The notes beneath the pieces were generated by a model. It saw only the letters and a list, made by a program, of their open reading frames with translations. It did no database searches and was not told where the DNA came from. The position numbers were made by a program, and so were the translations under genes. A DNA stretch of 64,000 nucleotides from an uncultured Tateyamaria sp. (GTDB lineage: Bacteria; Pseudomonadota; Alphaproteobacteria; Rhodobacterales; Rhodobacteraceae): assembly GCF_947503415.1 (NCBI RefSeq), contig NZ_CANNDS010000001.1, positions 2,080,501-2,144,500 of the forward strand, read 5' to 3'. Shown in pieces: positions 57,101 through 64,000 of the stretch. How positions within the stretch are numbered: position 1 is the first letter of the stretch; every line of letters starts with the position of its first letter.

Positions 57101-58240
57101 GGTAAAGAGATCGCCAAGGGGCCGAAAGGTGTTCGGGCGGGGTCGAACGTTGACGCCGACTTGCTTGAAGCCTTCCCGCGCTCTGCCTGGTGGCAGATTG
57201 CTCTGAAAGACGAGCAGTCCGCACAGGTGGTCGAGGCCCTGAACGAGCAATACGAGGCGCAGAAGCGTGCCCTCGATGCCCGGTTCGAGGACAAGGTCGA
57301 GAAGGTCCGTCGTGGTGACGATCTGCCTCCGGGCGTGATGAAGATGGTCAAAGTGTTCGTGGCGGTGAAGCGCAAGCTGCAACCGGGCGACAAGATGGCT
57401 GGTCGTCACGGCAACAAGGGTGTGATTTCGAAAGTGGTGCCGATGGAGGACATGCCGTTCCTCGCCGATGGCACCCCGGTCGATTTCTGTCTGAACCCGC
57501 TGGGTGTGCCGTCGCGTATGAACGTGGGCCAGATCCTTGAGACACACATGGGCTGGGCCGCGCGCGGTCTGGGCGTGAATGTCGATGAGGCGCTGCAAGA
57601 GTATCGTCGGTCAGGTGACTTGACGCCGGTGCGTGAAGCGATGAGCCTGGCTTATGGCGGTGACGTCTACGAAGAGGGTCTGGCGGGTATGGACGAGGAT
57701 CACCTCGTTGAAGCCGCTGGCAACGTGACACGCGGCGTTCCCATTGCCACGCCCGTCTTTGACGGTGCGAAAGAGGCGGATGTGAACGACGCGCTGGAGC
57801 GTGCCGGGTTCTCGACCTCGGGACAGTCGGTGCTGTTTGATGGTCGTACGGGGGAGCAGTTTAGCCGCCCTGTGACCGTGGGCATCAAGTACCTGCTGAA
57901 ACTGCACCACCTCGTGGACGACAAGATCCACGCCCGTTCGACCGGGCCTTACTCGCTTGTTACGCAGCAGCCGCTGGGTGGTAAGGCGCAGTTCGGTGGT
58001 CAGCGCTTTGGTGAGATGGAAGTCTGGGCTCTGGAAGCCTACGGCGCAGCCTACACTCTGCAAGAGATGCTGACGGTTAAGTCGGACGACGTGGCCGGCC
58101 GGACCAAGGTCTATGAGAGCATCGTCAAGGGTGAGGATAATTTCGAAGCCGGTGTGCCGGAATCGTTCAACGTTCTCGTCAAAGAGGTCCGCGGATTGGG
58201 CCTCAACATGGAACTCCTGGATGCGGAGGAAGATGAATAG
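54104..58240 (+). CDS. rpoB: RNA polymerase beta subunit
   Basis: A 1378-residue beta subunit. The rifampicin cluster ([31 protein letters not shown]) has sensitive-type residues Asp, His and Ser. The [12 protein letters not shown] and [13 protein letters not shown] motifs of the C-terminal part are present, and the protein ends in [15 protein letters not shown] 54104 ([31 protein letters not shown]) is the family start, with AAAGGTGAC upstream; the frame is open 19 codons further up. Confidence 0.98.
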   Translation: MAQTFLGQKRLRKYYGKIREVLDMPNLIEVQKSSYDLFLNSGDEPTPMDGEGIMGVFQSVFPIKDFNETSVLEYVKYELEKPKYDVEECQQRDMTYSAPLKVTLRLIVFDVDEDTGAKSVKDIKEQDVFMGDMPLMTPNGTFIVNGTERVIVSQMHRSPGVFFDHDKGKTHSSGKLLFACRIIPYRGSWLDFEFDAKDIVFARIDRRRKLPVTTLLYALGLDQESIMDAYYNTVTYKLQKNKGWVTPFFPERVRGTRPTYDLVDAKTGEVIAESGKKVTPRAVKKLIDEGNVTNLLVPYENIVGKFVAKDIINEENGAIYVEAGDELTLEYDKDGDLIGGTVKELVDAGITEIPVLDIDNVNVGPYMRNTMATDKNMNRETALMDIYRVMRPGEPPTVDAASALFDTLFFDSERYDLSAVGRVKMNMRLALDAEDTQRTLRREDIVACIKALVELRDGKGDIDDIDHLGNRRVRSVGELMENQYRVGLLRMERAIKERMSSVEIDTVMPQDLINAKPAAAAVREFFGSSQLSQFMDQTNPLSEVTHKRRLSALGPGGLTRERAGFEVRDVHPTHYGRMCPIETPEGPNIGLINSLATFARVNKYGFIETPYRVVNEGQVTDEVHYMSATEEMRHTVAQANATLDESGKFINEMVNTRQSGDYTLAPVDQVDLIDVSPKQLVSVAASLIPFLENDDANRALMGSNMQRQAVPLLQAEAPLVGTGIEEVVARDSGAAIMAKRAGIIDQVDATRIVIRATHDLELGDAGVDIYRMRKFQRSNQNTCINQRPLVKVGDTVQKGEVIADGPSTDMGELALGKNVVVAFMPWNGYNYEDSILISERVSRDDVFTSIHIEEFEVAARDTKLGPEEITRDIPNVGEEALRNLDEAGIVYIGADVEPGDILVGKITPKGESPMTPEEKLLRAIFGEKASDVRDTSLRVKPGDFGTVVEVRVFNRHGVEKDERALQIEREEVERLARDRDDELTILDRNIYARLGDMLLGKEIAKGPKGVRAGSNVDADLLEAFPRSAWWQIALKDEQSAQVVEALNEQYEAQKRALDARFEDKVEKVRRGDDLPPGVMKMVKVFVAVKRKLQPGDKMAGRHGNKGVISKVVPMEDMPFLADGTPVDFCLNPLGVPSRMNVGQILETHMGWAARGLGVNVDEALQEYRRSGDLTPVREAMSLAYGGDVYEEGLAGMDEDHLVEAAGNVTRGVPIATPVFDGAKEADVNDALERAGFSTSGQSVLFDGRTGEQFSRPVTVGIKYLLKLHHLVDDKIHARSTGPYSLVTQQPLGGKAQFGGQRFGEMEVWALEAYGAAYTLQEMLTVKSDDVAGRTKVYESIVKGEDNFEAGVPESFNVLVKEVRGLGLNMELLDAEEDE

Positions 58241-58290
58241 GAAATTCTGCGAATTTCCTCGGCCAAGATTTTTCGTACGAAAAATCTTGG
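58240..58290 (+). repeat. Two tandem palindromes in the rpoB-rpoC gap
   Basis: First, GGAAATTC-TGC-GAATTTCC (58240-58258), an 8-bp perfect hairpin overlapping the last base of the rpoB stop. Then a perfect 28-bp palindrome at 58263-58290 made of CCAAGATTTTTCGT and its exact reverse complement. No T run follows, and the RBS of rpoC lies further on. The pair looks like a mobile intergenic element or an mRNA-processing signal rather than a terminator, since rpoBC must be read through. Confidence 0.75.
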
Positions 58291-58331
58291 TGCCGCTTCC
58301 ACCGCATTTGCCCACTATCTGAGGTAACAAA

Positions 58332-61300
58332 ATGAACCAGGAACTGACAAACAACCCGTTCAACCCGCTGACGCCGCCCAAGGTCTTTGACGAGATCAAG
58401 GTGTCGCTGGCGTCGCCCGAACGTATCCTTAGCTGGTCTTTTGGCGAGATCAAAAAGCCCGAGACCATCAACTACCGGACGTTCAAGCCCGAGCGTGACG
58501 GTCTGTTCTGCGCGCGTATCTTTGGCCCGATCAAGGATTACGAATGCCTGTGCGGCAAATACAAGCGCATGAAGTATCGCGGCGTTGTCTGCGAGAAATG
58601 CGGTGTGGAAGTCACGCTGCAAAAGGTGCGCCGCGAGCGTATGGGCCACATCGAGCTGGCGGCCCCTGTGGCCCACATCTGGTTCCTGAAATCGCTTCCC
58701 AGCCGTATCGGTCTGATGCTGGACATGACGCTGCGCGACCTGGAACGTGTGCTGTACTTTGAAAACTACGTTGTGACCGAACCCGGTCTGACCGACCTGT
58801 CCTATGGCCAGATGCTGTCGGAAGAAGAGTACATGGACGCGCAGGACGCGTTCGGCATGGACGCGTTCACTGCCAACATTGGTGCCGAAGCCATTCGCGA
58901 GATGCTGAGCCAGATCGATCTGGAGCAAGAGGCCGAAACCCTGCGCGCTGACCTTAAGGAAGCGACAGGCGAACTGAAGCCCAAGAAGATCATCAAGCGC
59001 CTCAAGGTGGTGGAATCCTTCCTTGAGTCCGGCAACCGGCCCGAGTGGATGGTTCTGACCGTGATCCCCGTGATCCCGCCGGAACTGCGCCCGCTGGTGC
59101 CACTGGATGGAGGCCGTTTCGCGACGTCCGACCTGAACGATCTGTATCGTCGGGTGATCAACCGGAACAATCGTCTGAAGCGCCTGATCGAACTACGCGC
59201 ACCTGACATCATCGTCCGCAACGAAAAGCGGATGTTGCAGGAATCCGTCGACGCCTTGTTCGACAACGGCCGTCGCGGCCGCGTGATCACGGGGGCCAAC
59301 AAGCGCCCGCTGAAATCGCTGTCCGACATGCTGAAAGGCAAGCAGGGTCGTTTCCGTCAGAACCTTTTGGGCAAGCGGGTCGACTTCTCGGGCCGTTCGG
59401 TCATCGTGACCGGGCCGGAACTGAAGCTGCACCAATGTGGTCTGCCGAAGAAGATGGCGCTCGAGCTGTTCAAGCCGTTCATCTATTCGCGGCTTGAAGC
59501 GAAGGGTTTGTCCTCGACCGTCAAGCAAGCCAAGAAGCTGGTGGAAAAAGAACGTCCCGAAGTTTGGGATATCTTGGATGAGGTCATCCGCGAACATCCT
59601 GTCATGCTGAACCGTGCGCCGACGCTGCACCGTTTGGGCATTCAGGCGTTCGAACCGGTTCTGATCGAAGGTAAGGCGATCCAGCTGCACCCGCTGGTCT
59701 GTTCGGCCTTCAACGCCGACTTCGACGGTGACCAAATGGCTGTGCACGTGCCCCTCTCGCTTGAGGCCCAACTCGAAGCGCGCGTCCTGATGATGTCGAC
59801 GAACAACGTTCTGTCGCCTGCGAACGGTGCGCCGATCATCGTTCCGTCGCAGGATATGATTTTGGGCCTCTACTATGTCACGCTGGAACGCGAAGGCATG
59901 AAGGGCGAAGACATGGTCTTTGGCTCGATCGAGGAAGTGCAACACGCCCTCGACGCAGGCGTCGTGCATCTGCACACCAAGATCAAAGCACGTCTGCCCC
60001 AGATCAATGCCGAAGGGCTTGAGGTCATGGAACGGTTCGACACGACCCCCGGTCGTGTGCTGTTGGGCGCGCTTTTGCCGCTGAACAATAAGGCACCGTT
60101 TGAGTTGGTGAACCGCCTTCTGCGGAAGAAGGAAGTGCAGCAGGTCATCGACACCGTCTACCGGTATTGCGGTCAGAAAGAGTCGGTTATCTTCTGTGAC
60201 CAGATCATGACCATGGGTTTCCGTCACGCGTTCAAGGCGGGCATTTCGTTCGGCAAGGACGACATGCTGATCCCTGAAACCAAGTGGACCATCGTCGATG
60301 AGACGCGCGATCAGGTGAAGGACTTCGAACAGCAGTACATGGACGGCCTGATCACCCAGGGTGAGAAGTACAACAAGGTGGTCGATGCCTGGTCGAAATG
60401 TAACGACAAGGTCACCGACGCTATGATGGGCTCGATCTCGGCAGATCGTCGGGACGAGGACGGGTCTGAAATGGAGCCGAACTCGGTCTACATGATGGCC
60501 CACTCCGGTGCCCGTGGTTCGGTTACGCAGATGAAGCAGCTGGGCGGGATGCGTGGCCTGATGGCGAAGCCGAATGGCGACATCATCGAGACGCCGATCA
60601 TCTCGAACTTCAAGGAAGGTCTGACCGTTCTTGAATACTTCAACTCGACCCACGGCGCGCGGAAAGGTCTGTCGGACACCGCTCTGAAAACGGCGAACTC
60701 GGGCTACCTGACCCGCCGTCTGGTGGACGTGGCCCAGGATTGCATCGTGCGTGACAACGATTGTGGCACCGAAAACGCCATCACTGCCGAAGCGGCGGTG
60801 AATGACGGTGAAGTGGTTGCATCGCTGGCCGAACGTGTGCTGGGCCGTGTAGCTGCAGACGACGTGCTGCGTCCCGGTACGGACGAGGTGATCCTGACCC
60901 AAGGTACGCTCATTGACGAGCGGATGTCGGATGCCATCGACGAGGCCGGCGTGCAGTCCATGCGCATCCGGTCGCCCCTGACCTGTGAAGCCGAAGAGGG
61001 CGTGTGCGCGACTTGCTATGGTCGTGACCTCGCTCGCGGGACCAAGGTGAACACCGGCGAAGCCGTCGGCATCATCGCGGCTCAGTCCATCGGTGAGCCC
61101 GGCACGCAGCTGACGATGCGGACCTTCCACATCGGCGGTGTTGCGCAGGGCGGTCAGCAGTCGTTCCTTGAGGCCAGCCAAGAGGGCAGGATCGTTTTCG
61201 AGAACCCCCAGACACTGACCAACGCCGCAGGGCAGGTCATGGTCATGGGTCGGAACATGAAGATGGTCATTCAGGACGAGAATGGCGACGAGCGCGCGAA

Positions 61301-62576
61301 CCACAAGCTGGGCTACGGCACGACCTTGTTCGTGACCGATGGTCAGGATGTGAAGCGTGGCGACAAGCTGTTCGAGTGGGACCCCTACACGCTGCCCATC
61401 ATCGCGGAGAAGGCCGGTACGGCCCGTTATGTCGACCTTGTCAGCGGCCTTGCCGTGCGCGACGAGACCGACGAAGCCACTGGTATGACGCAGAAAATCG
61501 TCATCGACTGGCGGACAGCACCGAAGGGCAACGAGCTCAAGCCGGAAATCATCCTTGTGGGTGAAGACGGTGAGCCTGTGCGCAACGAGGCGGGTAACCC
61601 GATCACGTACGCGATGTCTGTGGATGCCGTTCTGTCGGTGGAAGACGGTCAGGAAGTCGCCGCCGGTGACGTTGTGGCCCGTATTCCGCGCGAAGGTGCC
61701 AAGACCAAGGACATCACCGGTGGTCTGCCCCGTGTGGCCGAACTGTTCGAAGCCCGTCGTCCCAAGGACCACGCGATCATCGCCGAAATCGATGGTTACG
61801 TGCGCTTTGGCAAGGACTACAAGAACAAGCGCCGCATTGCGATTGAGCCCAGCGACGAGACCATGGAAAAGGTCGAGTACATGGTGCCCAAGGGCAAGCA
61901 CATCCCGGTGGCCGAAGGCGACTTCATCCAGAAGGGTGACTACATCATGGACGGCAACCCAGCCCCCCATGACATCCTTGCCATCATGGGCGTCGAAGCG
62001 CTTGCTGACTACATGATCAATGAGGTGCAGGAGGTTTACCGACTGCAAGGCGTGAAGATCAACGACAAGCACATCGAGGTCATCGTGCGTCAGATGCTCC
62101 AGAAATGGGAGATCGAAGACTCGGGCGACACCACGCTGCTCAAAGGCGAGCATGTGGACAAGCAAGAGTTTGACGCGGCCAACGAGAAGGCACTGTCGAA
62201 AGGCGGTCGTCCAGCCCAAGGCGGTCCGATCCTGCTTGGCATCACCAAGGCGTCGCTGCAAACGCGGTCCTTCATCTCTGCCGCGTCCTTCCAGGAAACG
62301 ACGCGTGTTCTGACCGAGGCTTCGGTACAGGGCAAGAAGGACAAGCTGGTCGGTCTGAAGGAAAACGTCATCGTGGGTCGCCTTATTCCGGCGGGCACCG
62401 GTGGCGCGACCCAAGCCGTGCGCAAGATCGCAACGGACCGCGACAACGTCGTCATCGAAGCGCGTCGGGAAGAGGCCGAAGCGGCCGCTGCTCTGGCTGC
62501 ACCAAGTGCCGACGATGTGGTGGGTGGCGACGTGTTCGACACGGTCATCGATCATTCGGAAGACAGCCGCGACTGA
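58332..62576 (+). CDS. rpoC: RNA polymerase beta' subunit
   Basis: A 1414-residue beta-prime subunit. The N-terminal zinc site is [20 protein letters not shown]; the catalytic loop [16 protein letters not shown] (about residues 461-476) carries the three magnesium-binding Asp. The trigger loop/bridge region [38 protein letters not shown] is intact. A second zinc site [16 protein letters not shown] is near residue 880. It ends with an acidic tail ([20 protein letters not shown]). Confidence 0.98.
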   Translation: MNQELTNNPFNPLTPPKVFDEIKVSLASPERILSWSFGEIKKPETINYRTFKPERDGLFCARIFGPIKDYECLCGKYKRMKYRGVVCEKCGVEVTLQKVRRERMGHIELAAPVAHIWFLKSLPSRIGLMLDMTLRDLERVLYFENYVVTEPGLTDLSYGQMLSEEEYMDAQDAFGMDAFTANIGAEAIREMLSQIDLEQEAETLRADLKEATGELKPKKIIKRLKVVESFLESGNRPEWMVLTVIPVIPPELRPLVPLDGGRFATSDLNDLYRRVINRNNRLKRLIELRAPDIIVRNEKRMLQESVDALFDNGRRGRVITGANKRPLKSLSDMLKGKQGRFRQNLLGKRVDFSGRSVIVTGPELKLHQCGLPKKMALELFKPFIYSRLEAKGLSSTVKQAKKLVEKERPEVWDILDEVIREHPVMLNRAPTLHRLGIQAFEPVLIEGKAIQLHPLVCSAFNADFDGDQMAVHVPLSLEAQLEARVLMMSTNNVLSPANGAPIIVPSQDMILGLYYVTLEREGMKGEDMVFGSIEEVQHALDAGVVHLHTKIKARLPQINAEGLEVMERFDTTPGRVLLGALLPLNNKAPFELVNRLLRKKEVQQVIDTVYRYCGQKESVIFCDQIMTMGFRHAFKAGISFGKDDMLIPETKWTIVDETRDQVKDFEQQYMDGLITQGEKYNKVVDAWSKCNDKVTDAMMGSISADRRDEDGSEMEPNSVYMMAHSGARGSVTQMKQLGGMRGLMAKPNGDIIETPIISNFKEGLTVLEYFNSTHGARKGLSDTALKTANSGYLTRRLVDVAQDCIVRDNDCGTENAITAEAAVNDGEVVASLAERVLGRVAADDVLRPGTDEVILTQGTLIDERMSDAIDEAGVQSMRIRSPLTCEAEEGVCATCYGRDLARGTKVNTGEAVGIIAAQSIGEPGTQLTMRTFHIGGVAQGGQQSFLEASQEGRIVFENPQTLTNAAGQVMVMGRNMKMVIQDENGDERANHKLGYGTTLFVTDGQDVKRGDKLFEWDPYTLPIIAEKAGTARYVDLVSGLAVRDETDEATGMTQKIVIDWRTAPKGNELKPEIILVGEDGEPVRNEAGNPITYAMSVDAVLSVEDGQEVAAGDVVARIPREGAKTKDITGGLPRVAELFEARRPKDHAIIAEIDGYVRFGKDYKNKRRIAIEPSDETMEKVEYMVPKGKHIPVAEGDFIQKGDYIMDGNPAPHDILAIMGVEALADYMINEVQEVYRLQGVKINDKHIEVIVRQMLQKWEIEDSGDTTLLKGEHVDKQEFDAANEKALSKGGRPAQGGPILLGITKASLQTRSFISAASFQETTRVLTEASVQGKKDKLVGLKENVIVGRLIPAGTGGATQAVRKIATDRDNVVIEARREEAEAAAALAAPSADDVVGGDVFDTVIDHSEDSRD

Positions 62577-62603
62577 TCAACGTCCATGATTTGAGATTGG
62601 AAG

Positions 62604-62629
62604 CCCCCGCCCGACACGGCGGGGGTTTT
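62604..62629 (+). terminator. Rho-independent terminator after rpoC
   Basis: CCCCCGCC/GGCGGGGG (62604-62611 with 62618-62625) with a six-base loop, followed by TTTT. It probably also serves the convergent MFS gene on the other strand. Confidence 0.9.
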
Positions 62630-62638
62630 CGTTTGTGC

Positions 62639-63925
62639 CTATTGAGTGGCCGACGGATCCAGGCCTGCCGTGGAAATTGGCTTGAACCCGCGTCCTAGCG
62701 GGTGCCAGGCCAATAGGGTCAAGAGTGCCGCCCCAGCGGCTGCCACGACAAAGGGCGAGATCAGGGCGAGGTCGCGGGGCAGGGGCCCGTCGGCGATGCT
62801 GACGATCAATCCCGAGAGCAGCAAACCCACCGGCATCATGCCCCATGCGAGCAACCGGTAGATGCTGTTGACCCGGCCCAGCAGCGCGTCGGGGATGTAG
62901 CGTTGGCGGTAGGACACGGACACGGTGTTCCAGATCAGGCCGGTAAATTCGAACGCGGCCAGCACCAGCGCCAGCACATAACCGTTGGGCGCGAAGGGGA
63001 TGATGGCGAAGGCCACGGCAGATGCGAGTGTCATCCACTTGGCAGCACGACCCTGACCCATGGCGCGGACCACGCGGTCAGCCACAAACCCACCCGCGAT
63101 GCCACCCACGGCCCCGGCAGCGAGGATCAGGCCGTAGCCCTGTGCCCCGATGTTCAGGTTTTCCTGCACGTGCAAGATCAGTGCGATGACGACCATCTGG
63201 TGCAGCAGGTTCCAGACGCCAGTGATGACCGCAAGCACTTGCAGGAACGGCGCGGCGCGCAGGAACCCGATGCCCTCGCGCAGGTCGGTGCGCCACGAAT
63301 TGCCTTGGGTGCGGGTGGGGCGGAATTGGCCCGGCAGGCTGAGCACCAGCAGGGCGGCGACGGCGAACATAGTGGCGTTGACGGCGAAGGGTGCCCAGAG
63401 GACAGCGGCGATCAGGAACGCGCCAAGGGCAGGACCGAGGAGGGAGTTGCCGACAAGTTCGACGCTCCAGAGCCTGCCGTTGGCCTGCTCCAGTTGGGCA
63501 TGGGGAACCAGGGCTGGCAGCATGGTCTGGGCGGCGTTGTCGCGAAACACCTCGGCTGTGCCGACCAGCAGGGCGCAGCCCAGAAGGGCGAAGAAGAGAG
63601 CTGGATTGGCTGTGCCGTCAGAGGGCGGGGTGGGCAGGGGAATGGCTTGGTACACGAACAGGGCCGCCGCTGCGAAAGCCACGGCGCGCACCACGTCCAT
63701 GCCAAGGATCAACCGCCGCCGGTCCACCCGGTCCGTGACAATCCCCGCGGGCAGGGCAAAAAGGAACCACGGCAACCGCAGCGCGATGGGCATGAGCGCA
63801 ATCAGAAGCGGATCGCGGCTGAGCAGGGACGCAATCCACGCCCAGACCACCACGGCGATGCCGTCCGCGAGGTTTGTCATGCCGCTGGCCGCGATGAAGC
63901 GCGGCAGTTGATTTGGCTTGGTCAT
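62639..63925 (-). CDS. MFS transporter (probable exporter)
   Basis: A 428-residue major facilitator with twelve predicted membrane helices. The signature loop between helices 2 and 3 is GIVTDRVDRRRLIL, and the C-half counterpart is GGFVADRVVRAMGQGRAAKW. The size and the AEVFRDNAAQTMLPALVPHAQLEQANGRLWSVELVGNSLLGPALGAFL segment fit the enterobactin-exporter-like/MFS_3 group of efflux proteins. The substrate is unknown. ATG 63925 has AGGACGCAG upstream; the frame is open 20 codons further. It is convergent with rpoC. Confidence 0.88.
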   Translation of the reverse strand: MTKPNQLPRFIAASGMTNLADGIAVVVWAWIASLLSRDPLLIALMPIALRLPWFLFALPAGIVTDRVDRRRLILGMDVVRAVAFAAAALFVYQAIPLPTPPSDGTANPALFFALLGCALLVGTAEVFRDNAAQTMLPALVPHAQLEQANGRLWSVELVGNSLLGPALGAFLIAAVLWAPFAVNATMFAVAALLVLSLPGQFRPTRTQGNSWRTDLREGIGFLRAAPFLQVLAVITGVWNLLHQMVVIALILHVQENLNIGAQGYGLILAAGAVGGIAGGFVADRVVRAMGQGRAAKWMTLASAVAFAIIPFAPNGYVLALVLAAFEFTGLIWNTVSVSYRQRYIPDALLGRVNSIYRLLAWGMMPVGLLLSGLIVSIADGPLPRDLALISPFVVAAAGAALLTLLAWHPLGRGFKPISTAGLDPSATQ

Positions 63926-64000
63926 TCTGCGTCCTGATATGTGTTCTTGGACAAGCTGTAGGTGTTCAAGGGCCCTTGAGGTCAAGCGGAAATCATGTGC

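Noticed and set aside
59193-62555. A 1120-codon open frame antisense to rpoC, with similar long antisense frames in rpoB
   Set aside because: It mirrors the GC-rich third codon positions of rpoC. There is no start site, family motif or plausible composition, and rpoC on the other strand is certain.

Overview
The window is chromosomal DNA from a marine-type alphaproteobacterium of the family Rhodobacteraceae (Roseobacter group). This rests on the protein sequences (omega, RNA polymerase, EF-Tu, RSH), the pckA/chvIG/hprK/rapZ/PTS arrangement, Rhodobacterales-type hypothetical families (DUF1491, DUF2062, DUF6473, Dabb), high GC with strongly GC-biased third codon positions, and a methylsuccinyl-CoA dehydrogenase-like gene of the ethylmalonyl-CoA pathway. 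No species can be assigned by reading alone.

Layout. 1-10156 is a dense housekeeping block on the plus strand: rpoZ (cut by the window edge), the single RSH (p)ppGpp enzyme, a DUF2062 membrane protein, pdxJ, small membrane and Dabb proteins, an alpha/beta hydrolase with a membrane tail, acpS, lepB, rnc, era, DUF1491 and recO. 10140-13553 on the minus strand holds a META-domain protein, a TetR regulator, a LysE-type exporter and a long acyl-CoA dehydrogenase that looks like methylsuccinyl-CoA dehydrogenase. 13828-16216 is a small regulatory cluster: an XRE regulator with a structured, terminated 3' region, a 9+9 bp inverted repeat, a LysR-type HTH protein with a PAS-like tail, and a GNAT-like protein. 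16232-23542 is the alphaproteobacterial nitrogen/carbon-envelope module: pckA, divergent from chvI-chvG-hprK-rapZ-manX-ptsH and an acyltransferase. 23596-29489 has 3-hydroxybutyryl-CoA dehydrogenase, etfBA, a cobalamin adenosyltransferase and a HIG1-like protein. With Mcd these fit acetyl-CoA/C4 metabolism, in which Mcd passes electrons to ETF and the mutases need adenosylcobalamin. 29543-37703 contains parC, a DUF898/M48 peptidase pair, a cytochrome P450 and two lipoproteins.

37797-62576 is the translation/transcription supercluster tuf - trnW - secE - nusG - rplK - rplA - rplJ - rplL - rpoB - rpoC, normally nearly contiguous. Here two accessory blocks interrupt it. LysR/PfpI/SDR and a membrane protein lie between trnW and secE. 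About 6.4 kb lies between rplA and rplJ: a GGDEF-EAL protein, a decayed AMP-ligase pseudogene with a frameshift and a nonsense codon, and a sugar-epimerase-like gene. Three copies of a perfect 16-bp palindrome (TGTCCCCGCGGGGACA) lie in the intergenic gaps at 45106, 46477 and 50672; two of them share a longer 3' flank. A second, unrelated pair of hairpins, including a perfect 28-bp palindrome, fills the rpoB-rpoC gap. Candidate autoregulatory leaders precede rplK (L1 site) and rplJ. The window closes with an MFS exporter on the minus strand.

I found no CRISPR array, prophage, transposase gene, defence system or biosynthetic cluster. The most novel signals are the clustered palindromes in the broken ribosomal operon, the XRE/HTH-PAS/GNAT cluster with its operator-like repeat, and the structured RNA downstream of xre.
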